DNA of 64,000 bases from assembly GCF_000631985.1 (NCBI RefSeq), contig NZ_JFYN01000014.1:1-64000 (forward strand), given 5' to 3'. This DNA comes from Pseudomonas sp. RIT288. GTDB lineage: Bacteria; Pseudomonadota; Gammaproteobacteria; Pseudomonadales; Pseudomonadaceae. The notes under the pieces are model-generated. The model did no database searches, had not been told where the DNA came from, and saw nothing but the letters and a program-made list of their open reading frames with translations. The position numbers and the translations under genes were made by a program. Below, one piece after another: positions 39,938 through 48,962 of the stretch (position 1 is the stretch's first letter; each line of letters begins with the position of its first letter).

Positions 39938-42883
39938 TCAGATGCTCAGGCCAGCCTTGCGCAGCAAGCTGGCCGGATCCACCGCATCGATCTGGCGCGG
40001 ATCGAGAAACCGCACGGCGTACTGCATGTACACCCCGTCGTTGATGAACAGCGCAAACAGCTCGGGGTCGATGTGCGCCTCGCGGGACATGGTGGCCATG
40101 ATCCCCAGGGCTTCGCTCAAGGATTTGGCCTTCTTGTACGGTCGATCCGCCGCTGTCAGCGCCTCGAAAATATCGGCAATCGCCATCATCCTCGCCGGCA
40201 GGCTCATGTCCTCGCGCTTCAGACGTTTGGGATAACCGCTGCCGTCCATCTTTTCGTGATGACCACCGGCAATTTCCGCAACGCTGTCCAAGTGACCGGG
40301 GAAGGGCAGGTGGCTGAGCATCAGAATCGTCTGCACCATGTGGTGATTGATGATGTAGCGCTCCTCGCGAGTCAGCGTGCCCCGGGTAATGCTCAAGTTG
40401 TAGAGTTCGCCGCGATTGTATTTATGACGCGGCACATCCAGTTTGAACCCCCACGGATTGTCTTCCGGAATCAGTTCGCTGTCGGCGCGTTCGATCAGGT
40501 GTTCGGGCTTGTCCGCCAGCAGTGGCTCGCTGACCGGCAGATTCGCCGCCGGCGTTTGCGCCTGGCGGCGGTTTTCCTCCCATGACACCCCCAGTCGATC
40601 ATCAAGGGTGCGCGTCCAGCGGCGCTCGGCGATTCGCTCAAGGCGCTGCAGATCGACGGGTGCCATGGCCTCACCGCCCAGATTGCAGCGGGCAACAAAG
40701 GCAAAGTCATCGTCCAGCTCTGTCAGCGTGGCGTCACGCAGTTCGCACAGTCGCGCCTCGTTGCCGCCCAGCGCCAGTGCCTGCCAGTAGCTGATCCAGG
40801 CATCGCGCTTGAGCACTTCGAAGCGGGTGCGGATTTCGTGGATGCGATCGTTGAGGGTTTCCAGTTTGGTCGCCTTGTCGACGACATACTCCGGCGTCGT
40901 GACCTTACCGCAATCGTGCAGCCAGGCCGCGATGTGCAGGGCTTCCCACTCATCTTCGCTGGGCTGATAGCTCTGGAACGCCGGCGCCTGGCTGGCGGCC
41001 GCGGCCTGCGCGAGCATCAGGGTCAGTTCCGGCACGCGCTGGCAGTGGCCGCCGGTGTACGGACTCTTGGCATCGATGGCGCCGGCCAGCAACTGAATGA
41101 ACGCGTCGAGCAACTGCTTCTGCTTCGCTTGCAGGCGCTGACTTTCGATACTCACCGCCGCCGCGCCAGAGACTGCTTGGAGGAAGGCGATGCGGTCCGG
41201 GCGCAGTTTCTCCAAGTCCTGAGCGCTGCCGCTGTCGTTGATCAGCAAAAGCAGCAGGCCGATGGTTTCGTTGTGGCGGTTGCGCAGGCGGATTCCGATC
41301 AGGTGGATGCGCGGCGACGTCATTGCCAGCAACACTTTCTGCAAGTCCCCGGCCTGTTCGAAGCCAAGGCTGCTGACCACGTTGTCAGCGTTGATCAGTT
41401 GCCGGAACCACGCCGGCCCTTGATCGGCCAGGAGATCCCGGCCCAGTACAGCGAACTCGCCCGGCTCGTGCGAGGCACCATCAATGACCAGTCCGTAAGG
41501 CTCCATCCGGTTGCCATCGCTTTCGCGCAGATAGATCAACCCCGCCTGCGCCTGGGCGATTTGCACCGTTTCGAACAGCACCCGTTGCAGCAGCGGGGCG
41601 AAGCGGGTTTCGGCGCACAGACTGTCGGTGATGCGGAAGAAACTGCCGAGTGTTTCCTTCATGCGGGCCATCGACAGGCTCAACTGATCAACCTCCAGGA
41701 CCGGCGAGCGACGGGCGACCGGAAAGTTGAAATCGAAGCTGCGAATCGCGTCGGCTTCCTTGACCAGCGCATGCAGCGGCTTGACCAGAATCCGTGAGGT
41801 CAGCCAACCCAGCGGCAGGCACAGCAGCAAGGTCGCCAGGGTGATCAGTGCACCCTGCCAGCGCATGCGGTAGGCGTCGACCAGCAACTCATCCTCTGGC
41901 ACCAACAGGGCCATTTGCAGACCTCTCGGCCCACCCTCCTGCAAATCGCTGCGGGCGACGATCCAGTGGCGGCCATCGACGTTCAGCCGTTTGCCCTGAT
42001 GCGTGGTGGACAGTAACGCGTGCAGGTTCGGGCTCAGATCGGCGGCCTTGGCCAGGCGTGCGCTGCTGTCATCGACAATCAGGCGGCTGCTGTCCGGATA
42101 GGCTACGGCATTGCCATCGGCATCGAACAACACGATTTCGGTGGAGGGGGTGACCACGTGTTTGAGCAAGGTGGCCGAGAGTGCTTCCAGCGTCAGGTCG
42201 GCACCGATCACGCTGGTTGCGCTGCTGCGTCGTGCCAGGGTAGTGCCCACGTTGTGTGTGGAGAAAAACACATAGGGCTCGGTGGTGATCTGATCACCCT
42301 GTTGCAGGGCGTTGGTGTACCAGTTGCGAGTGCGCGGGTCGTAGCGGTCGTCGGGATTGTCCTGGCGTCCGACGAGTGTCAGCGCCTGGTCGAAGAATAG
42401 CGACTGCGACGACGCAGCGCCGCTGGCATCGTGCTCGATGCTCCAGACCTGATAGGCCGACGTCGGCGGCGCCTTGAGCAGGGTTTTCAGGGCGCTGGTC
42501 CGCAGCGGCCGGACCATGAAGAAGTCGCCGTTGCTGTAGCCCAGATACAGCGAAGCGAGATCGGTGTTGTCCTTGAGTGACTGACTGAACGGCTTGAGCA
42601 GCGCCAGACGCTGTTGCAGGTTCGAGGCCCCGGCCGCCTGGTTGTCGGCCAGCAGGCTGAGCAGATGACGGATCGGTTCGTAGGTTGAATGCAGGTCCAG
42701 GCGCACGTCCTGTTCGATGCGATTGAACAGGTTTTCACTGCTAGACAGGATGATCCGGGTGGTCTGGCGATAATTGAACAGCCCCAGCACGACACCTGTC
42801 AGCAACAGCAGAAAGGTGAACATGACGCTGATGTGCACGTGCAACGGGAACCGGCGTTGTTCCGGGCGCAGTGGGCTGGGCAT
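39938..42883 (-). CDS. HD-GYP c-di-GMP phosphodiesterase with Cache, HAMP and GAF-like domains (981 aa)
   Basis: Order: membrane helix near 20, periplasmic dCache-type domain, helix near 330, HAMP-like segment, GAF-like region (about 390-570), HD-GYP domain (about 600-930). Active-site motifs are GGHCQRVPELT, HDCGKVTTPEYV, HHMVQTI and HHEKMDGSGYPKRL, which is a complete GYP set. It should hydrolyse c-di-GMP in response to a periplasmic ligand. The start is ATG 42883 with GGAG eight bases upstream; a TTG at 42925 would add 14 residues. It follows the hybrid kinase gene by 48 bp in the same direction, so an operon is likely. Confidence 0.92.
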   Translation of the reverse strand: MPSPLRPEQRRFPLHVHISVMFTFLLLLTGVVLGLFNYRQTTRIILSSSENLFNRIEQDVRLDLHSTYEPIRHLLSLLADNQAAGASNLQQRLALLKPFSQSLKDNTDLASLYLGYSNGDFFMVRPLRTSALKTLLKAPPTSAYQVWSIEHDASGAASSQSLFFDQALTLVGRQDNPDDRYDPRTRNWYTNALQQGDQITTEPYVFFSTHNVGTTLARRSSATSVIGADLTLEALSATLLKHVVTPSTEIVLFDADGNAVAYPDSSRLIVDDSSARLAKAADLSPNLHALLSTTHQGKRLNVDGRHWIVARSDLQEGGPRGLQMALLVPEDELLVDAYRMRWQGALITLATLLLCLPLGWLTSRILVKPLHALVKEADAIRSFDFNFPVARRSPVLEVDQLSLSMARMKETLGSFFRITDSLCAETRFAPLLQRVLFETVQIAQAQAGLIYLRESDGNRMEPYGLVIDGASHEPGEFAVLGRDLLADQGPAWFRQLINADNVVSSLGFEQAGDLQKVLLAMTSPRIHLIGIRLRNRHNETIGLLLLLINDSGSAQDLEKLRPDRIAFLQAVSGAAAVSIESQRLQAKQKQLLDAFIQLLAGAIDAKSPYTGGHCQRVPELTLMLAQAAAASQAPAFQSYQPSEDEWEALHIAAWLHDCGKVTTPEYVVDKATKLETLNDRIHEIRTRFEVLKRDAWISYWQALALGGNEARLCELRDATLTELDDDFAFVARCNLGGEAMAPVDLQRLERIAERRWTRTLDDRLGVSWEENRRQAQTPAANLPVSEPLLADKPEHLIERADSELIPEDNPWGFKLDVPRHKYNRGELYNLSITRGTLTREERYIINHHMVQTILMLSHLPFPGHLDSVAEIAGGHHEKMDGSGYPKRLKREDMSLPARMMAIADIFEALTAADRPYKKAKSLSEALGIMATMSREAHIDPELFALFINDGVYMQYAVRFLDPRQIDAVDPASLLRKAGLSI

Positions 42884-42931
42884 TGCTGACTCTCCATTGA
42901 AGTAAACACACTGCTCAGCGTTCAAGCATAG

Positions 42932-45900
42932 TTAAGGCTCGGTCATTGTGCTTTCTGCGAACGGTTCCAATTGTTGCTGCAACGCCTGCTCCAGTTCGAC
43001 CATCGCCGCATCGGTGGCCTCGATGCAGCGCACGATGGCCGGCACAGACGTGGTCTGCAGGCAGGCTTGTTCCAGCGCATCGCAGCAGACGATCAGACGC
43101 GAAGCCTGGGCGATCCGTGCGGCGCCCTTGATCTTGTGCGCCACCACCGCCAGTGCCTCGCGATCATTGTGCGGCGCCAGGGCCAGCAGCTCCTCGCGAT
43201 CGAGGCGGCTGCTCTTGAGCAATTGCGTGAGCAGGCGCCGGGCTTGAAGCGGATTGCCGCCGGTCAATTGATGCAAGCCCTCGAGATTGAACGCAGGTTC
43301 AGGGGTTGCCGGTTGCAAGCCATTGACCCACTGGCTCAGCGCGCTGAGGCTCAGGGGTTTGAACAGGCAGTCATTCATGCCTGCCTGTTTGCAGCGCTGC
43401 ACTTCCTCGGGTTGCGCGTTGGCCGTGAAGCCGAGGACCGTACAAGGCGGACGGCCCGTGCGTTGTTCTTCCTGACGGATGGCCGCCGCCAATTCGTAGC
43501 CATTCATCAGCGGCATGTTGCAGTCGGCGATGACCAGGTCGAATTCATCGTCCTGCCACTTCGCCAATCCGCTGCGACCTTCTTCGGCAAGGCTGAAACG
43601 GTGCCCGAGGAACTCCAGTTGCTGGCACATCAGCAGGCGATTGGCGGGGTGGTCGTCGACCACCAGAATATTCAGCGGCGCACCTGACACGCGGATCGGC
43701 GATTCGGTTTTCGCCATGGCTACCCTGCATGGCAGCGTTTGCAGCGGCAGCGACAGGCAGACCTGGGTGCCGATCCCCGGCTGACTGCTCAATTGCAACT
43801 GACCGCCCATCATTTCACAGAGGTTGCGGCTGATCACCAGCCCCAGTCCGGCGCCGCTGCGGGCCTGCTGGCGGCCACTGTCAGCCTGGGCGAACGGCTC
43901 GAACAGACGTTGTTGATCTTCAATGCTGATGCCGACGCCGGTGTCGTGGATCGTCAATTGAACGAGCGAACACTTGCCGGCAGCATTGGGCAGCACGTCC
44001 AGCGTGACCCGCACCTGCCCGCTCTGGGTGAATTTGATGGCATTGCTGATCAGGTTCGACAGGATCTGCTTGAAGCGCAGCGGATCCAGTTCCACATCGA
44101 CTTCGAGTCCCGCAGGATTGACAGTCAGGGGCAGAGCGAGGTTTTTCTGACGAGCAAGGCCGTCGAAGATCCTTACCACCGAAGCGACGGTGTCGACCAG
44201 ATTGACCCGCTCGGGAGTCAGGCTCAGGCGTCCGGACTCGATCCGTGCGATATCGAGGATGTCGCCGATCAGCCCCAGCAGATCCTTGGCCGAACAGTAG
44301 GCGGTTTCGATGGACGAGCGATCCGGCGCCTGATCGGTCATGCGTTCGAGCGTCAATTCGAGCATGCCGATAATGGCATTCATCGGCGTACGGATTTCGT
44401 GGCTCATGGTCGCCAGAAAGGTACTTTTCGCACGGTTGGCGTTGTCCGCCTGTTCCTTGGCGGTGCGCAGTTCATCGAACAACTGGCGGCGGTCACTGAT
44501 ATCGATCCAGCCACCGATGATCCCTTGTACATCGCCGCAGGAATCGCGGTAAGGCAGGATCCAGTGATAGATCGTCAGACGCCGGCCACCGATGTGCAAC
44601 GGACGGTCGAGCAGCAGCGGCGTCCCCTCAGCCACAACCCGCTGGTAATCCGCCTCGAAGGCCTGGGCTTCGAAGGCATTGCTCAGGGTGCCTTGCATGA
44701 CACTCTTGCCGATGACGTCTTCGCGTTTGGCGTTGAAGGCTTCGAGGTAGCTGTCGTTGCAGCTTTGCAGCAAACCCCGGCGATCGCGCACGTAGATCGG
44801 ATGAGGTGTGCCGTTGACCAGTGAACGCATGAACTCGAACTGATCGTTGAGTGCCCGCTCGGCGGCCTGGCGTTGCTTGATCTGGCGCCGCATGTAGGCG
44901 TTCCAGATCAGGGACAACAACAGCAGCAGGCAGGCTGCGCCGATCAGTTGGTAAAACAGACGCTGATAGTGATGCCAGTTGCTTTGCGCAGCATTGGAAA
45001 AACCGCGCCAGCGGCTGTTGATGACCCCCAGCTCTTCGGGGCTGATGCTCAGCAGGGCCTTGTCGAGGATCGAGCCGAGTTCGCTGTTGTCACGGGCCGT
45101 GGCCAGCGAAAAGGCTGCCTGACGGGTGCCCAGGGTGGTGGTGATCTGTAACTGATGCTCGAAGATCCGCGACGAAATCAGATAGTTGGCGATCACCAGC
45201 GAGGCGACGGCACCATCGGCCTTGCCTTCGGCGAGCAAGGTCGCGGCGCCGAAGGTATCGGAGGTTTCGGTCAGGTGGATATCAGGGAACTCGCGACGCA
45301 GGTAGTCGGCCATGGGACTGCCTTGGGCAATCGCCAGGTATTTGTCCTTGAGCTGCGTCGGATGGGTCGGGCTGTCAGTGGATTTGCGGGTCAGCAGGAC
45401 GAAGGAATTTTCCAGATAGGGACGGCTGAATTGCAGGGTCTTTTCCCGTTGCGGGCTGGGTAGCAACGCCGCGATCAGATCGGCCCGGTGCTGATTGATC
45501 TGCTCGACCATGTCATCGTCGCTGCGGCTGCGCACCAGTTCGAAACGCATGCCGGTGCGCAGGCGCAGCAATTCGAGCAGGTCTGCGGTGATCCCGCGCA
45601 GATTGCCGTCGCTGTCGAAGAACGTCAGCGGCGCGAACGCTTCGTTGACGACGACGCGCAGCACCGGATGCTGTTTGAGCCACTGTTCTTCGTGATGGGT
45701 CAATTGCAGTTTCTGGTCGGTCAGCAGGATGTCGCTGCCGGCGCTCCAGCGTTTGGCGATGCTGTCCCGTTCACTGGCCGGTATGGCCTGCAGTGCGGTG
45801 TTGATGATGGCCAGCAGTTGCGGGTTATCGGCGTGCACGGCAAAGCTGAAACCATGGGCTTCCTGTTTGCCGAAATTGGCCATGCGGATGTTGTTCAGAT

Positions 45901-46576
45901 AGCCCTTGTTGATCATGTAGTGGGTGGAAATGGTATCGCCCAGAAACACGTCGGCCTGATCGAAAGCCACCGCGTTGATTGCGTTTTGATAGGACGGGTA
46001 GGACGTCAGGATGGCCTTGGGGTACAGCGCCTTGACTTCGTTCTGCGGCAGATAGTGATAGACCATGCTCAGGCGCAGTCCGGCCAGGCCCTCGGTGAGC
46101 GTGCGGGTTTCGTCTTCGCGGGTGACCAGTACCGGCTGGTCGATGGCGTAGGGGATTGAAAGCAGGATGTCGACGTTACTGGCCTCGAAACCGTTGGCGG
46201 TACCGAGCATATCGACCTGACCGGCTATCAGCGCGCGTACCGCAGCTTCCCGTGAGGCAAAGCGCTTGACCCGGACCGGCAAGCCCACAGCCTGTCCGAG
46301 CAGGCCGGCGTAGTCGGCGGTAAAGCCTTCGTAATCGCGACCGCTGGCGGTCATGTCGAACGGCGGATAATCCGGTGCGGAAGTGCCCAGTACCAGTTCG
46401 TGGCGAGTCTGTAACCATTGCCGTTGCGCGGGCTGCAGAGACATGGCCAGCGCTTCGTGGCTCGAACGGCTGCGCAGCACATAATCCTGCGCAGTGACGA
46501 GGTCGGCATATGCCTGAGAGGTCAGGCACAGGCTCGCACACAATATGGCGAGATAGATCTTTAAACGTCTGGGCAT
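42932..46576 (-). CDS. BvgS/EvgS-type unorthodox hybrid sensor kinase (1214 aa)
   Basis: Order: signal peptide (cleavage near AYADL), two periplasmic solute-binding Venus-flytrap domains (about 55-280 and 300-530), membrane helix near 550, PAS (about 585-705), HisKA with MSHEIRTPMNAIIG, HATPase (DTGVGI, GAGLGL), REC with Asp in VIADCNMPLMNGYE, and an HPt with His in VVAHKIKGAARIA. This is a full four-step phosphorelay. The gene lies 8 bp after its response regulator, in one operon. Confidence 0.93.
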   Translation of the reverse strand: MPRRLKIYLAILCASLCLTSQAYADLVTAQDYVLRSRSSHEALAMSLQPAQRQWLQTRHELVLGTSAPDYPPFDMTASGRDYEGFTADYAGLLGQAVGLPVRVKRFASREAAVRALIAGQVDMLGTANGFEASNVDILLSIPYAIDQPVLVTREDETRTLTEGLAGLRLSMVYHYLPQNEVKALYPKAILTSYPSYQNAINAVAFDQADVFLGDTISTHYMINKGYLNNIRMANFGKQEAHGFSFAVHADNPQLLAIINTALQAIPASERDSIAKRWSAGSDILLTDQKLQLTHHEEQWLKQHPVLRVVVNEAFAPLTFFDSDGNLRGITADLLELLRLRTGMRFELVRSRSDDDMVEQINQHRADLIAALLPSPQREKTLQFSRPYLENSFVLLTRKSTDSPTHPTQLKDKYLAIAQGSPMADYLRREFPDIHLTETSDTFGAATLLAEGKADGAVASLVIANYLISSRIFEHQLQITTTLGTRQAAFSLATARDNSELGSILDKALLSISPEELGVINSRWRGFSNAAQSNWHHYQRLFYQLIGAACLLLLLSLIWNAYMRRQIKQRQAAERALNDQFEFMRSLVNGTPHPIYVRDRRGLLQSCNDSYLEAFNAKREDVIGKSVMQGTLSNAFEAQAFEADYQRVVAEGTPLLLDRPLHIGGRRLTIYHWILPYRDSCGDVQGIIGGWIDISDRRQLFDELRTAKEQADNANRAKSTFLATMSHEIRTPMNAIIGMLELTLERMTDQAPDRSSIETAYCSAKDLLGLIGDILDIARIESGRLSLTPERVNLVDTVASVVRIFDGLARQKNLALPLTVNPAGLEVDVELDPLRFKQILSNLISNAIKFTQSGQVRVTLDVLPNAAGKCSLVQLTIHDTGVGISIEDQQRLFEPFAQADSGRQQARSGAGLGLVISRNLCEMMGGQLQLSSQPGIGTQVCLSLPLQTLPCRVAMAKTESPIRVSGAPLNILVVDDHPANRLLMCQQLEFLGHRFSLAEEGRSGLAKWQDDEFDLVIADCNMPLMNGYELAAAIRQEEQRTGRPPCTVLGFTANAQPEEVQRCKQAGMNDCLFKPLSLSALSQWVNGLQPATPEPAFNLEGLHQLTGGNPLQARRLLTQLLKSSRLDREELLALAPHNDREALAVVAHKIKGAARIAQASRLIVCCDALEQACLQTTSVPAIVRCIEATDAAMVELEQALQQQLEPFAESTMTEP

Positions 46577-46584
46577 TCAGGCTC

Positions 46585-47211
46585 TCACACTAGCGCGTTG
46601 CGCTTGGCCATCTCGATAAGTTCCACCAGGGACCTGGCTTTCAGTTTCTGCATCAAGCGTTTTTTATAAGTGCTGACGGTTTTGTTACTGAGGAACATGC
46701 CCTTGGCAATTTCCTTGTTGGTGCGCCCTTGGGCAAATAACTGCAGAACCATGAGTTCGCGGTCATTGACGGCTTTGAATAATTCCAGCTCGGCGTAACG
46801 CACATCGTCACTGCGTACCGGATTCAATGCCTGACTGGGGAAATAGTTGTAACCGGAAAGTACCGCTTTTATGGCGCTGACCAGTTCGCTCAAGTCTTCT
46901 TCCTTGCACACATAACCGGATGCGCCGGACTGCATGCAGCGAATGCCGAACAGCGTCGGGCATTGCGCCGTCAGTACCAGGGTCTTGAGCGGAGTGCCCA
47001 TGGCGTTGAAGCGGGCGAGGACTTCCAGGCCGTCGAGTTTGGGGATGCTGATATCGAGGATGATCAGGTCGGGCATGCATTCGCGAACCATCTGCATGGC
47101 ATCGACCCCGTTGTCGGTTTCGCCGACGACCTTGTAACCTTCATGCTCGAGGAGCATTCGAACGGCAAGTCGGATGACGGGGTGATCATCGACAATAAAA
47201 ACGGAGTTCAT
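46585..47211 (-). CDS. BvgA/EvgA-type response regulator (NarL/LuxR class)
   Basis: The protein is 208 aa. The receiver domain has Asp8-Asp9, phospho-Asp53 (IILDISIPKLDG) and Lys103. A LuxR-type HTH follows (about 145-205, GRTNKEIAKGMFLSNKTVSTYKKRLMQKL). It is the expected partner of the BvgS-type kinase just downstream. The start is ATG 47211. The longer frame to 47247 lacks conservation. A dyad (TAGGA-TAAG-TCCTA) lies 91 bp upstream. Confidence 0.92.
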   Translation of the reverse strand: MNSVFIVDDHPVIRLAVRMLLEHEGYKVVGETDNGVDAMQMVRECMPDLIILDISIPKLDGLEVLARFNAMGTPLKTLVLTAQCPTLFGIRCMQSGASGYVCKEEDLSELVSAIKAVLSGYNYFPSQALNPVRSDDVRYAELELFKAVNDRELMVLQLFAQGRTNKEIAKGMFLSNKTVSTYKKRLMQKLKARSLVELIEMAKRNALV

Positions 47212-47557
47212 AATCAAATCCCATACGTGCGCGAATAAAGCGCGCACCTTAGCTCAGATAAATGAGCGATCGCATGAACTCGCAGGGCTCTAGCAGCAAT
47301 ATAGGATAAGTCCTACACACTAAAGGGAAATTGACTACGACAAAACTCTGTGTCGCGTAAGGAAGTGTTTAGGTTATTTGTTTATCTGAATGTTTTAAGT
47401 TGCTGTTTGGTTATTGAGAAAACAGCGTTTGATTGAATTGTTTCGTCGTTAAACGGATTACGTTTGGTCTGCGCAGCTATCGAACATCGCTGAGCCACTT
47501 TAATGGATCAATCCTTCAACCGGGCTTCGCACTGACCCGGTTGAGGAAGGTGCCCTG
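47212..47557. promoter_or_regulatory. AT-rich promoter region of the BvgAS-like operon
   Basis: This is a 346-bp gap. It contains the short dyad TAGGA-TAAG-TCCTA at 47302-47315, a plausible binding site for the response regulator. It is markedly AT-rich from 47330 to 47460. No gene is seen. Confidence 0.5.
47516..47544 (-). terminator. Possible terminator of the dGTPase-like gene
   Basis: TCAACCGGG (47516-47524) and CCCGGTTGA (47536-47544) form a perfect 9-bp stem 14 bp after the stop. No strong U-run follows, so efficiency is doubtful. Confidence 0.5.
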
Positions 47558-48886
47558 TCAGTGGCTGGAGCGCCCGGTCATTTCCAGCGCCATCTCACTG
47601 GCATAGCTGTCGGTCATCCCGGCGATAAAGTCGATCATGCGCAGGAACGAGGTGTGCAACGGCCCGTGGGGATCCGGTGCATTGTTGCCCAGCAGATCGA
47701 GGATCCGTCGGCTCTTGAACGACGGCGTGCGACCGCCGTGTTGCTCCAGCGCGGCGCCGCAGAACGCGTTGAGGAGAATTTCCAGCGTGGTATAGGCGCC
47801 GATTTCATGCAGCGTCTTGCGCTTGTCCTGGAAGATCTTCTTGCGGGCGATGTCTTTGGCGTTGAGTACGCAGCGTTTGGCCGGGCCGTGCATGTGTTCC
47901 ACCAGGTCGCCGTGCAGGGTGCCGGCCAGCAGCGCATCCTGTTGCTCGACGAATGCCCGGGCGGCGGCGTTGGTCAGGTGTTCGATGGCCTTGCCGCGCA
48001 GGATCGCCAGTTTGCGTCGACGCGAATCCTGCGGGCCGAGCTGGCGATAGGTTTCCGGCAGATCGTCACCAACCAGACCGAGCAGCAGCGACTCGACTTC
48101 CGTGTATTCCAGAAGCTCCATTTCCAGGCCGTCTTCGAGGTCGATCAGCGCATAGCAGATGTCGTCGGCCGCCTCCATCAGGTACACCAACGGGTGCCGC
48201 GCCCAGCGCTGGTCTTCCAGTTGCGGCAGGCCGAGCTTGTGGGCGATCTGCTCCAGCAGCGGCAGTTCGCTCTGATAGCAGCCGAATTTGTGTTTCTTGT
48301 AGCCCAGCGAGTCGGCGTGACGTGCGGTCCACGGATATTTCAGATAGGTGCCGAGGGTGGCGTAGGTGAGGCGGGTGCCGCCGTCGAACTGGTGATACTC
48401 AAGTTGAGTCAGCACCCGGAAGCCTTGCGCGTTGCCTTCGAAATTGAGGAAGTCACCGCGCTCGGCTTCGCTCATGCCGTCGAGCCAGCCGCGCCCGGCC
48501 GCCTGCTGGAACCAGTGACGAATCGCGTCTTCACCGGAATGCCCGAACGGCGGATTGCCAATGTCATGGGCCAGGCAGGCCGATTGCACGACCATGCCCA
48601 GATCGCTCGGGTCGCACCAGTCGGGCAGGGCGCTGCGCAAGGTTTCACCGACGCGCATGCCCAGCGAGCGTCCGACGCAGCTGACTTCCAGCGAATGGGT
48701 CAGACGGGTGTGGATGTGGTCGTTACTCGATACCGGATGCACCTGGGTCTTGCGACCAAGGCGGCGGAAGGCACCGGAGAAGATGATGCGGTCGTGGTCT
48801 TTGTGGAACGGGCTGCGGCCCAGTTCTTGCGGGCTGTGCAGCGGTTTTCCAAGGCGTTCGCGGTTGAGCAGGGTCTGCCAATCCAA
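47558..48886 (-). CDS. dgt: Deoxyguanosinetriphosphate triphosphohydrolase-like protein
   Basis: The protein is 442 aa. HD-fold motifs are HTRLTHSLEVSCVGR and the paired His-Asp in CLAHDIGNPPFGHSGEDAI, followed by FEGNAQ and the DDICYALIDLEDG block. It cleaves dNTPs to nucleoside and triphosphate. The sequence looks like the non-enteric Dgt-like type. Its start at 48886 lies 76 bp after the end of the EAL gene in the same orientation. Confidence 0.9.
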   Translation of the reverse strand: MDWQTLLNRERLGKPLHSPQELGRSPFHKDHDRIIFSGAFRRLGRKTQVHPVSSNDHIHTRLTHSLEVSCVGRSLGMRVGETLRSALPDWCDPSDLGMVVQSACLAHDIGNPPFGHSGEDAIRHWFQQAAGRGWLDGMSEAERGDFLNFEGNAQGFRVLTQLEYHQFDGGTRLTYATLGTYLKYPWTARHADSLGYKKHKFGCYQSELPLLEQIAHKLGLPQLEDQRWARHPLVYLMEAADDICYALIDLEDGLEMELLEYTEVESLLLGLVGDDLPETYRQLGPQDSRRRKLAILRGKAIEHLTNAAARAFVEQQDALLAGTLHGDLVEHMHGPAKRCVLNAKDIARKKIFQDKRKTLHEIGAYTTLEILLNAFCGAALEQHGGRTPSFKSRRILDLLGNNAPDPHGPLHTSFLRMIDFIAGMTDSYASEMALEMTGRSSH

Positions 48887-48962
48887 GGCTGGTTCTCTCC
48901 GTCGGTGACTGGGATGACTGTTGCCCTAGCTTCCCGGTTCAGCCACGCCCCTGCAAGCGGAA

